Part shown: piece after piece, positions 33,426 to 41,422 of the stretch | Numbering within the stretch: the stretch's first letter is position 1 | Layout: every line of letters begins with the position of its first letter | NCBI RefSeq assembly: GCF_001954135.1 | Contig: NZ_MBEQ01000108.1 | Coordinates: 20,159 to 84,158 of the forward strand | DNA: 64,000 nucleotides | From: Mycobacterium sp. GA-1841 | GTDB lineage: Bacteria > Actinomycetota > Actinomycetes > Mycobacteriales > Mycobacteriaceae | Direction of reading: 5' to 3' | Notes under the pieces: model-generated | The model's database searches: none | What the model was told of the DNA's origin: nothing | Seen by the model: the letters and a program-made list of their open reading frames with translations, nothing else | Program-made: the position numbers and the translations under genes

Positions 33426-34115
33426 TCAGGCCAGGAAGGCTTCGACAGCGGATCTCGGGACGGTGGCCTGGCTGGCTCCGGCCGCCTCCGACAACAGTTC
33501 GCCCTGTCCGAAGAAGAAGATCAGCGAATCGTCGGTGATCGCAAAGTTCTGATAGTGCACCGGGTCCAGACCGACGGCGGGCGGGATCGCCTGCTCGACA
33601 CCGGATTGCTTCTGCAGTTCCCGCTGCACGATCGGGAAGATCACGTCCAGCGGCCGGGCACCCGGCTTGAACAAGGTGTCGAATGTGATCGGCGCCCGGG
33701 TGGTCACGTTGTAGTTGAACGCCTTGTACCAGGTCTGCGGATGCGCGCCACCGACGTTCTGGTACACCTCGAACACCAGGCTCTGGGTGCGCGGCGGGGT
33801 CCCGGAGCTGTAAGCGGTGCCCTTGGCGTCCAGCACGTAGGGCTGGTCGCGGAATCCGGGCATGTCCGAGACGTTGACGAAACCGTCGCGGGTCTGGGTC
33901 AGGTACGCGGCGACGGGCTGTTGATCGGGGTAGCCGACCGGGAACGTGTAGTCCAGCGTGTAGGTGGCATTGGCGGTGTGCACCTGACAGATCTGATCGG
34001 CGTCGACGGTGCCGCCGAGGTCGGCGCAGGCCGACTGCGCAGCTGCCACCGGCAGGCCGAGCCAGCCGAGCAGCACACCGGCTGCCAGCAGCCCTGTCAC
34101 AGGGGGAATTCGCAT
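33426..34115 (-). CDS. Secreted DUF3298/RsiV-like protein (Rv3036c, TB22.2 homologue)
   Basis: 229-aa exported protein. The signal peptide is MRIPPVTGLLAAGVLLGWLGLPVAAAQSA with cleavage near residue 27. The mature part has two Cys (SACADLGG, ICQVHT) and the DUF3298-type C-terminal pattern (PITFDTLFKPGARPLDVIFPIVQREL, then FAITDDSLIFFFGQGELL). Rv3036c of M. tuberculosis has been described as a cell-wall esterase, but I see no clear GxSxG here, so activity is uncertain. ATG at 34115 is used; the ORF could extend upstream without a signal-peptide rationale. It converges with the lipoprotein gene, 3 bases apart. Confidence 0.82.
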   Translation of the reverse strand: MRIPPVTGLLAAGVLLGWLGLPVAAAQSACADLGGTVDADQICQVHTANATYTLDYTFPVGYPDQQPVAAYLTQTRDGFVNVSDMPGFRDQPYVLDAKGTAYSSGTPPRTQSLVFEVYQNVGGAHPQTWYKAFNYNVTTRAPITFDTLFKPGARPLDVIFPIVQRELQKQSGVEQAIPPAVGLDPVHYQNFAITDDSLIFFFGQGELLSEAAGASQATVPRSAVEAFLA

Positions 34116-34190
34116 CGTCAGTCGTCCTCGTAGGCGATCAACGCACACCGGTCGAGATGCCGGTGTGCTGGGCTTCAGGATACGTGCCGG

Positions 34191-35366
34191 TCACCGCGAC
34201 GGCCGACAAATGAATGCTGCTGCCCTACCGGCCGCCCCGGAACCGAGGCGGGTGATCACCACGGCCAGCCCTCGGGTGCCGCGCAACCGCATCCGGGATC
34301 GCAACGCGTCAGGGTCCACATTCACACCGCGCACGAGGATCTCCAGGGCACCCGCCGAGTGATCGGCCAGCGCCGACCGCAGCCGGCGCTCCTGGAAAGG
34401 CAGCTGGTCGAGTACTTCGAACCCACGCACCCCGGCGGGCAGCTCCTCGCCGGACAGATAGGCGATGTCGGGGTCGAGCTGCCACAGGCCGTGGCGGGCT
34501 GCATAGTGGCGCACCAGCCCGGCGCGTACCACTGCGCCGTCGGGGTCGATGATCCAGCGTCCGGCCGCAGCCACATCGCAGTCGTCGGGTTCGGCGTCGG
34601 TGAGTTCTTCACCGGTTTCCAGCAGGCTGGCGCGACGACGTATGCCCGGTTCGGTCAAACCCGGTGACCACAGGCAGGCTTCTCGGACGCTGCCGCCGGC
34701 GGAGGTCACCTCGATCTCCCCGGCGAACCCCATTTTGGCGAGCTCGTCGAAATCGATTCCGGGAGCACACTTCACCACGAGGTCTCGACCCTCGTAGACG
34801 TCCAGGACGGCGTCGAGTGCCGGGGTGTAAGCCCGTGGGTCGAAGCGGCGCCGTCCACCGGATCGGCGGGCCGGGTCGATGATCACCACGGTGTCGCGGG
34901 TGATCGGCGCCAGCGCGTCGGCACGGCACAGCGGGACAGCGGCGCCACCGTCGTCGAGATTGTTGGCGGCCATCGCCAGCCGCACCGGATCGAGGTCGCT
35001 GCCGACCAGCTGCGCCGCGCAATCACGAAGCGCGACAAGCTCACTGCCGATCGAGCAGGTGGCGTCGTGCACCCGGGCCCCGGTCAGTCTGCGCGCGCGG
35101 TGCGCGGCCACCGGTGCGGCCGTGGCCTGTTGCAACGCCTCGTCGGTGAACAACCACTGCCCCGGGTCGCCGAATTTGGCCTGCGCCCGTCGCCGCAATT
35201 GCACGGTTTCCACCAGCGCCGCCGCGTGGTCGCCGAATTGTGCTCGCACAGCAGCGATGTCGTTGACCAGGCTGGCCCCGGTGAGACGACGCTCGGCCAC
35301 CTCACCCAGGGCTTGGATGCCCGCCTCGGATCGCAGGTATGCGACATCGGCGAGGCCGAAAGCCAC
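34191..35366 (-). CDS. Class I SAM-dependent methyltransferase with THUMP-like C-terminal domain (Rv3037c homologue)
   Basis: 391-aa protein. The SAM-binding motif is VHDATCSIGSELVALRD, with LVGSDLDPVRLAMAANNL following and a DPARRSGGRRRFDP motif (the D-P-x-x catalytic-site position) after VVIIDPAR. The C-terminal ~90 residues form the THUMP-like domain found with this subfamily (FEVLDQLPFQERRLRSALAD, LEILVRGVNVDPDALRSRMRLRG). Targets may be RNA or sugars; a role in methylglucose polymer synthesis has been considered for the cluster. GTG at 35366 is chosen, leaving 8 bases after the preceding stop. Confidence 0.82.
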   Translation of the reverse strand: MAFGLADVAYLRSEAGIQALGEVAERRLTGASLVNDIAAVRAQFGDHAAALVETVQLRRRAQAKFGDPGQWLFTDEALQQATAAPVAAHRARRLTGARVHDATCSIGSELVALRDCAAQLVGSDLDPVRLAMAANNLDDGGAAVPLCRADALAPITRDTVVIIDPARRSGGRRRFDPRAYTPALDAVLDVYEGRDLVVKCAPGIDFDELAKMGFAGEIEVTSAGGSVREACLWSPGLTEPGIRRRASLLETGEELTDAEPDDCDVAAAGRWIIDPDGAVVRAGLVRHYAARHGLWQLDPDIAYLSGEELPAGVRGFEVLDQLPFQERRLRSALADHSAGALEILVRGVNVDPDALRSRMRLRGTRGLAVVITRLGSGAAGRAAAFICRPSR

Positions 35367-35374
35367 CCCACCGC

Positions 35375-36388
35375 TCAGGAGGGTTTGACCCCCGTGACCA
35401 TCACGTTGTAGAACCAGCCCTTGGGCACGACACGACGCCACACATTGGCGTCCACCCAACTCAGCGTGGTCCAACTGTTGAACGCGAACTTGGCCCAACC
35501 CCAGCCCAGACGTCCGGGTGGCACCGCGGCTTCGAAGGTCCGCACCGGCCAGCCCAACATGGCCGCGGTGAATTCCTCACTACCGGTGCGCACTTCGACC
35601 GCACCGGCGTTGGCGGCCATCCGCTCCAGGTCGGCGGGGTCGAACGTGTGCAGGTCGACCACGGCTTCCAGTGCTGCGGCGCGGGAGGATTCGTCGAGCT
35701 CTTCCTGTGGCCGGCGCCAACCGCTCAGCCAGGGCAGCTTGGTGAGGTTCGTGGTGGCGTGCCAGGTCAACGTGGACAGCTCGCGGGCGTACTTGTTGCC
35801 GACCGTGGTGGGCTCACCGGCGAAGACGAACCGCCCGCCGGGCTTGAGCACCCGCACCACCTCGCGCAGCGACAGCTCGACATCGGGGATGTGGTGCAGC
35901 ACGGCGTGCCCGACGACCAGATCAAAGGTGTTGTCCTCGTACGGGATGCCTTCGGCGTCGGCGACCCGTCCGTCGATGTCCAGGCCGAGGCCCTGCCCGT
36001 TGCGGGTGGCCACCTTGACCATGCCCGGCGACAGGTCGGTCACCGAGCCGCGCCGCGCCACCCCGGACTGGATCAGGTTGAGCAGGAAGAACCCGGTACC
36101 GCAGCCCAGTTCGAGGGCCCGGTCGTAGGGCAGTTCACGCTGCTCGGACTCGGGGACGATCGCGTCGAACCGGCCGCGGGCGTAGTCGATACAGCGCTGA
36201 TCGTAGGAGATCGACCACTTCTCGTCGTAGGTTTCGGCTTCCCAGTCGTGGTAGAGCACCTGCGCGAGCTTGCTGTCGTGCATCGCGGCCTCGACCTGTT
36301 CGGCCGTGGCATGCGGGTTAGGAGTCGGCATGCCGGCTGAATCGACCGCCACATCAGCCTCGGTGCCGGAATCCTTGATGTCAGTCAT
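35375..36388 (-). CDS. SAM-dependent methyltransferase (Rv3038c homologue)
   Basis: 337-aa methyltransferase with motif I LELGCGTGFFLLNL at 92-105, acidic-end region SVTDLSPGMVKVA, motif II DLVVGHAVLHHIPDVELSLREVVRVLKPGGRFVFAGEP, and a large C-terminal part (about 200-337) with Trp-rich segments (LGWGWAKFAFNSWTTLSWVDANVW) that may bind a lipid-like or membrane substrate. Rv3038c is the syntenic M. tuberculosis gene; its substrate is not established. It is followed by the Rv3037c-like gene 8 bases on, so two methyltransferases are co-expressed. Confidence 0.88.
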   Translation of the reverse strand: MTDIKDSGTEADVAVDSAGMPTPNPHATAEQVEAAMHDSKLAQVLYHDWEAETYDEKWSISYDQRCIDYARGRFDAIVPESEQRELPYDRALELGCGTGFFLLNLIQSGVARRGSVTDLSPGMVKVATRNGQGLGLDIDGRVADAEGIPYEDNTFDLVVGHAVLHHIPDVELSLREVVRVLKPGGRFVFAGEPTTVGNKYARELSTLTWHATTNLTKLPWLSGWRRPQEELDESSRAAALEAVVDLHTFDPADLERMAANAGAVEVRTGSEEFTAAMLGWPVRTFEAAVPPGRLGWGWAKFAFNSWTTLSWVDANVWRRVVPKGWFYNVMVTGVKPS

Positions 36389-36422
36389 GAAGGGCAGCCT
36401 AACGGCCCGCCTCCGGTGGCCG

Positions 36423-37094
36423 TCAGGGCCGGTCTGCCAGTCCGTCGACAGCGGCCTTGGCCGCTGCCAGCACGTCGACCGGATGTTCGATGAATCGCTG
36501 GGCCCAGGCCAGGGCCTCGTCGTAAACGTGGTCGGGCGCCACCATCTGGTCGATCAGCCCCAATTCGAGAGCCTCCTCGGCGCCGACGAACCGGCCGCTG
36601 AACACGAGCTCTTTGGCCTTGCTGGCTCCGATGACGCCGGCCAGCCGGGTTCCGCCGCCGGCCCGCGGCGCCAGTCCGGCCAGGATCTCGGTCGATCCGA
36701 ACTTGACATTGTCCCCGGCCACGCGCCAGTCGGCGGCCATCGCCAGCGACAAACCGCTGCCCAACGCATAGCCGGTGATCGCCGCCACGGTGGGCTTGGG
36801 GATGGCGGCCACGGCGTCGATGCACTGGCGTAACGCGGTGTCGGCCGCAGCGGCCTCGGGCGCGTTCAGCGTGCGCAGTTCGGGCACGTCGTCGCCGGCG
36901 CAGAAGATCTCATGCCCGCCGAACAGGATCACCACGGCGACGTCGGTGCGCTCTCCCAGCGCGTGCGCGGCCGCGGTGATCTCGCGGTACATCTGCCGAG
37001 TCAGGGCATTGGTGGGAGGCCGGGACAGCATGAGCGTGCCGATCCGATCCTGCTCCGGCGTCACCCCGGCGATCACGTTGACGAACTCGTTCAC
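36423..37094 (-). CDS. echA17: Enoyl-CoA hydratase/isomerase family protein (EchA17)
   Basis: 223-aa crotonase-fold protein, syntenic with Rv3039c. The oxyanion-hole segments are HEIFCAGDDVPEL and ITGYALGSGLSLAMAADWRV. The first catalytic Glu of classic hydratases (in the GGGCEL context) is replaced by Ser116 while the second is kept as Glu136 in STEILAGL. The protein ends about 30 residues earlier than M. tuberculosis EchA17, so the usual C-terminal helix that covers the active site is short. ATG overlaps the Nudix gene stop as ATGA. Isomerase or weak hydratase activity is possible. Confidence 0.88.
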   Translation of the reverse strand: MNEFVNVIAGVTPEQDRIGTLMLSRPPTNALTRQMYREITAAAHALGERTDVAVVILFGGHEIFCAGDDVPELRTLNAPEAAAADTALRQCIDAVAAIPKPTVAAITGYALGSGLSLAMAADWRVAGDNVKFGSTEILAGLAPRAGGGTRLAGVIGASKAKELVFSGRFVGAEEALELGLIDQMVAPDHVYDEALAWAQRFIEHPVDVLAAAKAAVDGLADRP

Positions 37095-37909
37095 CGGCCC
37101 GCCCCCGGAGACCGGTGGTTGCGCGCCGCGTTGTAGCGCTCACCGTCGAAGAACTCGATGTTCCAGTTCCCCCCGCCCAGGGCGAGGTTGGGTTCTATGG
37201 GCACGATCGTGCGTTCGGTCGCCAGCACAGCGGCGACTGAACGCCCGTTGAGTGAATTGAGCTGGGTCCAGGTCGGTGGCAGCAGAAACGAGTTCCCCTG
37301 CTCGAAATCGTCGAGCCCGGCCTGCGGCGTGCTCCAGAACGCGCGGTCGCTTTCGGTGTTCTCGCCGTCGGCCCGCTGCCCCTCGGGCAGGGCCCCGACG
37401 AAGAAGAAGGTGTCGTAACGGCGGGTGCGTTCCTCTTTCGGGGTGATCCAGTTGTCCCACGGACGCAACAGGTCGGCTCGCAGCACGAGTTTCTCGTCGC
37501 GCAGGAAATCCGCGAACGACAGCGAGTGGTTGGCCAGGGCGGCCCGCGCCTCCCCGTAGACCGACGCGTCAGACACGATGCCGGGGTCGCCTGATCCGCT
37601 GTAGGGCCCGGCGAACAACACCCCGGATTCCTCGAACGTTTCGCGGGCGGCGGCACAGACGAGCGCCTCGGCCAATCCGGTGTCCACGCCGAGACGCTGC
37701 GCCCACCAGTCGGGCTTGGGGCCGAACCAGGCGATGTCGGCGTTGCGGTCGCGGTCGTCGACGCCGCCGCCCGGGAACACCATCACCCCGGCCACGAACT
37801 CCATCGCCGCGTGCCTGCGCATCATGAAGACTTCGATCGCTTCGGCGGCGTCCCGGACGAGCATCACCGTGGCCGCCGGCCGCGCCACCAGTGGATCGTC
37901 GCTACTCAT
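37091..37909 (-). CDS. Nudix hydrolase, NUDT19-like with an insertion in the Nudix box (Rv3040c homologue)
   Basis: 272-aa Nudix protein. The metal-binding core AARETFEESGVLF (87-99) is intact, but the FPGGGV start of the box is at 45-50, so about 25 extra residues separate the box Gly from the REx2EE helix, where canonical boxes have none. Such an insertion is known in the NUDT8/NUDT19 coenzyme A diphosphatase type, so CoA or acyl-CoA pyrophosphohydrolysis is the best guess and fits the adjacent enoyl-CoA hydratase gene. It is coupled by ATGA overlap to both neighbours. Confidence 0.87.
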   Translation of the reverse strand: MSSDDPLVARPAATVMLVRDAAEAIEVFMMRRHAAMEFVAGVMVFPGGGVDDRDRNADIAWFGPKPDWWAQRLGVDTGLAEALVCAAARETFEESGVLFAGPYSGSGDPGIVSDASVYGEARAALANHSLSFADFLRDEKLVLRADLLRPWDNWITPKEERTRRYDTFFFVGALPEGQRADGENTESDRAFWSTPQAGLDDFEQGNSFLLPPTWTQLNSLNGRSVAAVLATERTIVPIEPNLALGGGNWNIEFFDGERYNAARNHRSPGAGR

Positions 37910-38775
37910 TCTCGCCTCCTGTGCGCCGCACGGCTCCTGGTCCGCCGGGCGAAGTAGCGCCCGTCGATCACGTCCAGCGCGATCGACTGACCGAACGCTT
38001 TGGACAAGTTCTCCGCGGTCAACACCTCGGTCAGCAGACCCGAGGCGACCGCCTTGCCCTCGGAAAGGATCAGCGCATGGCTGAATCCCACCGGGATCTC
38101 CTCGACATGATGGGTCACCAGCACCATGGCCGGCGCGTCGGGGTCGGCGGCCAGGTCGCTGAGCCGCGCCACCAGATCCTCACGCCCACCCAGATCGAGA
38201 CCGGCTGCGGGCTCGTCGAGCAGCAGTAATTCCGGATCGGTCATCAGCGATCGGGCGATCAGCACGCGTTTGCGTTCGCCCTCCGACAGGGTCCCGTAGG
38301 TGCGCTCGGCGAGGTGTTCGGCGCCGACGCTCTCCAGCATGTCGATCGCCTGGACGTAGTCGACGTCCTCGTAGTCCTCACGCCAGCGGCCCAGCACGGC
38401 GTAGCCGGCCGACACCACGAGATCACGCACCACCTCGCTGTCGGGAATCCGTTGTGACAGCGCTGAGCTGCTGAGGCCGACGCGGGCCCGCAGCTCCGAC
38501 ATGTCGGTGCGGCCCAGCCGTTCACCGAGCACGTAGGCGGTGCCCGACGACGGATGTTCGGTGGCTGCGGCGATCCGCAGCAGCGACGTCTTGCCTGCTC
38601 CGTTGGGACCGATGATCACCCAGCGTTCGTCGAGTTCGACGGCCCAGGTGATGGGCCCGACCAGGGTGTTGCCGCCCCGGCGCAGGGTCACCCGCGCGAA
38701 GTCGATCAACAGGTCGGGGTCGGTTCCGTCGTCGTCATCGGTGATTGTCGAGTCGGTGCGTTCCCCTGCGGCCAC
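37906..38775 (-). CDS. ABC-type ATP-binding protein (Rv3041c homologue)
   Basis: 289-aa single ABC ATPase. Walker A GPNGAGKT (56-63), Q/SSALSQ region, signature LSEGE (163-167), Walker B LLLLDEPAAGLD (183-194) and the H-loop His in VLVTHHVEEIP are all present. No membrane partner gene lies in the operon other than the YczE-type protein that overlaps its start by 70 bases. It resembles stand-alone YlmA-type ATPases. The GTG start at 38775 is chosen from the start of conserved sequence; the acidic N-terminal tail (TDDDDGTDPD) is poorly conserved. Confidence 0.9.
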   Translation of the reverse strand: MAAGERTDSTITDDDDGTDPDLLIDFARVTLRRGGNTLVGPITWAVELDERWVIIGPNGAGKTSLLRIAAATEHPSSGTAYVLGERLGRTDMSELRARVGLSSSALSQRIPDSEVVRDLVVSAGYAVLGRWREDYEDVDYVQAIDMLESVGAEHLAERTYGTLSEGERKRVLIARSLMTDPELLLLDEPAAGLDLGGREDLVARLSDLAADPDAPAMVLVTHHVEEIPVGFSHALILSEGKAVASGLLTEVLTAENLSKAFGQSIALDVIDGRYFARRTRSRAAHRRRE

Positions 38776-39422
38776 TCGCTCATCGTAGTGACCGGATCGC
38801 GATCGGCTCGGGCACGTCCGCCGCTGAAATCGTGGAACAACAACGATCGCGGGAACACTCGCAGGAACAGCTGCACCAGCGGGCCGATCCCGAAGGCGTA
38901 GACCACCGTGCCGATCCCGATCGTTCCGCCCAGCAGCCAGCCGATGGCCAGCACGGTCGCCTCGATCCCAGTGCGCACCAACCGCACTGACAGCCCGGTG
39001 CGGGCCACCAGTCCGGTCATCAGACCGTCGCGGGGCCCCGGACCGAGACCGGCGCCGATGTAGAGCACGGTGCTGATGGCGTTGAGTACGACGGCGCCGA
39101 TCATCATCGCGATGCGCACCGGCATCGCCGACGCGGCCGGCAGCACGGCGAGGGTGGCGTCCACCGTGACCGCGATGACGACGACGTTGGCGACGGTACC
39201 GACGCCGGGCCGGTTACGCAGCGGGATCCAGGCCAGTAGGACGACGACGCCGGTGACGGCCGAGGCCATGCCCAGGCTCAGCGGGGTGTGCCGGGTGAGG
39301 CCCTGGTGGAAGACGTCCCAGGGGTCGAGGCCGAGCCCGGCGCGCACCATCATCGCCATCGATACGCCGTAGCCGCACAGGCCGATGAGGAGCAGGGCGG
39401 TGCGGGTGAGCGCGGTCCTCAT
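38706..39422 (-). CDS. YczE/YitT-family membrane protein
   Basis: 238-aa protein with five to six hydrophobic helices and the YczE/YyaS/YitT pattern GYGVSMAMMVRAGLGLDPWDVFHQGLTRHTPLSLG, followed by GAGLGPGPRDGLMTGL and RTGIEATVLAIGWLLGGTIGIGTVVYAFGIGPLVQLFLR. Function of the family is unknown. It is divergent from a MocR regulator gene; YczE genes are commonly found next to YczR-type MocR regulators in many bacteria. Its last ~23 codons overlap the ABC gene; the ATGA overlap at the 5' end couples it to a 48-aa ORF. Confidence 0.85.
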   Translation of the reverse strand: MRTALTRTALLLIGLCGYGVSMAMMVRAGLGLDPWDVFHQGLTRHTPLSLGMASAVTGVVVLLAWIPLRNRPGVGTVANVVVIAVTVDATLAVLPAASAMPVRIAMMIGAVVLNAISTVLYIGAGLGPGPRDGLMTGLVARTGLSVRLVRTGIEATVLAIGWLLGGTIGIGTVVYAFGIGPLVQLFLRVFPRSLLFHDFSGGRARADRDPVTTMSEWPQGNAPTRQSPMTTTEPTPTC

Positions 39423-39565
39423 GCGTGGTCGGGGAATCGGACGCGGATGGCGTCGAGTTCACTGCGCACCCGGCGAGCGTCCACATCGCGGGTGCTCGCG
39501 CGGTTGCCCACCGTGAAGGCGCGGCGGTATTTCCCGGCCAGTCTGAAGAGCCACGTTCTTCCCAT
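39419..39565 (-). CDS. Small basic protein of unknown function (48 aa)
   Basis: A 48-codon ORF opening at ATG 39565 with GAGTTC-type sequence upstream and ending in an ATGA overlap with the YczE gene start. The peptide begins MGRTWLFRLAGKYRR and ends RVRSELDAIRVRFPDHA, strongly basic in the first half. The coupling and the position between the regulator and YczE favour a real gene, but no homologue is recognised and a leader-peptide role is equally possible. Confidence 0.5.
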   Translation of the reverse strand: MGRTWLFRLAGKYRRAFTVGNRASTRDVDARRVRSELDAIRVRFPDHA

Positions 39566-39585
39566 GAACTCATTTTGAAGCCGAT

Positions 39586-39622
39586 CTGGATTGCTCCTCA
39601 ATATCCAGTTGGCGCATACTGG
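39586..39622. promoter_or_regulatory. Candidate YczR operator: three related half-sites
   Basis: CTGGAT (39586-39591), ATCCAGT (39603-39609) and ACTGG (39618-39622) lie within 37 bases in the gap between divergent starts of the small ORF and the MocR gene. The first and second are perfect inverted repeats, and the second and third (CCAGT/ACTGG) again. Such multi-repeat sites suit MocR regulators, which bind clustered direct or inverted repeats. Confidence 0.55.
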
Positions 39623-39629
39623 CCTCATT

Positions 39630-41069
39630 ATGTCGATGGATATGGCCGCTCGCGCTCTCGATGTGGACCTTTTGGCACGCGAACTGGGCAACTGGCGCAC
39701 TTCCAGTCAAAGTGGCCCGGCCTATCTGGGCCTGGCCGACGCGATCCGGCTACTCATCGTCGACGGCCGGGTTCCGGTCGGGTCCCGACTTCCCAGCGAG
39801 CGCGCCCTCGCCGAGTCGCTGCGGGTATCGCGCACCACGGTCACCGCGGCCTTCGCCCAGCTGCGCGACGACGGCTATCTGCATGCCCGTCGCGGCGCGC
39901 GCAGCACCACCGCCCTGCCTGCTGCCGGCCCCATTCCGTCCGAGACCGCCACCCCCACGGTCAGCCTGGCCGAAGCCGCCATGTCCGCACCCGGCACCGC
40001 GGTGCTCGAGGCGTTCGCCGACGCAGCGCGCGACATCGCGCCGTATCTGCGCGAGCCCGGGCACGAGGTGATGGGCGTCGCCCCGCTGCGCGCCGTGATT
40101 GCCGAAAGATATTGCGCCCGGGGACTATCCACCGACCCCAGCCAGATCATGGTGACCACCGGAGCGCAACACGCCATCGGGCTCATCTTGGCCAGCCACA
40201 CCCGGCCGGGCGATCGGGTGCTCGTCGAGCAGCCGACATATCACGGTGCACTCACCGCGATCGCCACCGCGGGGGCCCGGGCGGTCCCCGTTGCTCTGAC
40301 CGAAGATGGTTGGGAACTCGACGCGGTGCAGGCCGCACTGCGACAGCTCGCCCCGAGCCTGGCTTACCTGATTCCCGACAGCCACAACCCGACCGGTTTC
40401 ACCATGCCCGCCGCTGAACGAAAGCGGTTGGGGCACATCATTTCCGAGACTCGGACCCGCACCATCGTCGACGAGTCGATCGCCGACATGTGGATTGACG
40501 AAGCACCTCCGGAGCCGCTGGCCGCCGCGGTACCCCGCGATGATCTGGTGCTCACCGTCGGTTCGATGTCGAAATCGTTCTGGGGCGGTCTGCGCGTCGG
40601 CTGGATCCGGGCCGAACCCGCCACGCTGGCTGCCATCGCGGCGATCCGGCCGTCGGTCGATCTGGGCACTCCGATCCTCGAACAACTCGCCACGGCCCGG
40701 CTGCTCACGACACACGCGGAGGTACTGCCCGAACGTCGCGAGATTCTGCGCGTCCGTAGGGCGTTCCTGGTGGCACTGTTGGCCCGCGAACTCCCGGACT
40801 GGCAGCCGGGTCACGGGCGCGGCGGGATGTCCTTGTGGGTCAGGCTGCCGACGCCGATGAGCACGGCGTTGTCGGCCGCTGCCATGCGGCTGGGGCTGAA
40901 CGTGCCCGCCGGCCCGCGGTTCGGGGTCGAAGGCACCCTTGAGCGGTTCATCCGACTGCCCTACGCGCTACCCGAACCCGAACTCGAAGAGGCGGTGCAC
41001 CTGCTGGCGCGTGCCTGGCACAGCATCACCGGCACACTCAGCGCCCAACCCCAGACGCTGGTGGTCTGA
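39630..41069 (+). CDS. yczR: MocR/GntR-family regulator with aminotransferase domain (YczR type)
   Basis: 479-aa fusion of a GntR winged helix and a fold-type I PLP domain. The HTH is YLGLADAIRLLIVDGRVPVGSRLPSERALAESLRVSRTTVTAAFAQLRDDGYL (about 32-84). The PLP domain has the Lys315 Schiff base in VGSMSKSFWGGLRVGW, Asp in LIPDSHNPTGF and a C-terminal Arg (FIRLPYAL). Most MocR proteins use PLP as an effector rather than catalyse. Start at ATG 39630; an upstream TTG start (39591) would place coding sequence over the operator-like repeats. It probably controls the divergent YczE gene. Confidence 0.88.
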   Translation: MSMDMAARALDVDLLARELGNWRTSSQSGPAYLGLADAIRLLIVDGRVPVGSRLPSERALAESLRVSRTTVTAAFAQLRDDGYLHARRGARSTTALPAAGPIPSETATPTVSLAEAAMSAPGTAVLEAFADAARDIAPYLREPGHEVMGVAPLRAVIAERYCARGLSTDPSQIMVTTGAQHAIGLILASHTRPGDRVLVEQPTYHGALTAIATAGARAVPVALTEDGWELDAVQAALRQLAPSLAYLIPDSHNPTGFTMPAAERKRLGHIISETRTRTIVDESIADMWIDEAPPEPLAAAVPRDDLVLTVGSMSKSFWGGLRVGWIRAEPATLAAIAAIRPSVDLGTPILEQLATARLLTTHAEVLPERREILRVRRAFLVALLARELPDWQPGHGRGGMSLWVRLPTPMSTALSAAAMRLGLNVPAGPRFGVEGTLERFIRLPYALPEPELEEAVHLLARAWHSITGTLSAQPQTLVV

Positions 41070-41077
41070 TCAGCGGA

Positions 41078-41386
41078 TCAGGGCTGCTGCGACATTGCGT
41101 AGCACGTGCTGTAATGCTCGATGGTGCACGGAATCCCGTTCACCGTCGGCAGCTGGCCCGGAGGGGTCGAAATGTTGGCCCCCCCGGTGCTGGGTGCCAT
41201 CACCGGCGGTGCCACGGCGCCCATTCCGCCGCCTGAGGAACCGGCCACGCACACGCCGTCGAACTTGGTCGCCTTGGTTCCGGACGGGCATCGTTTGGCC
41301 TCGGCCGGGGCCGCCACCGCCAACTGACCCAGAACTGCCGCGACGGCGAACGTTCCGACCACGACCGTGTGCTTCAAGTTCGCCAT
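41078..41386 (-). CDS. Small secreted Cys-containing protein
   Basis: 102 aa from ATG 41386 (AGGG about 8 bases upstream), with an export signal (LKHTVVVGTFAVAAVLGQLAVAAPAEA) predicted to be cleaved after AEA. The mature part is short and has four Cys (KRCPSGTKATKFDGVCVAG, then GIPCTIEHYSTCYAM) separated by a Gly/Pro-rich low-complexity stretch. No domain is recognised; disulfide bonds in the cell envelope are likely. It converges with the MocR gene with only 8 bases between stops and has its own promoter region shared with serB2's downstream end. Confidence 0.72.
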   Translation of the reverse strand: MANLKHTVVVGTFAVAAVLGQLAVAAPAEAKRCPSGTKATKFDGVCVAGSSGGGMGAVAPPVMAPSTGGANISTPPGQLPTVNGIPCTIEHYSTCYAMSQQP

Positions 41387-41422
41387 GCCCACACCCTACT
41401 TCAGCGGTGATCCGGCGGGGTG

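Noticed and set aside
41066..41081. CTGATC/GATCAG hairpin between the MocR and small secreted genes
   Set aside because: 6-bp stem is too weak to claim as a terminator.
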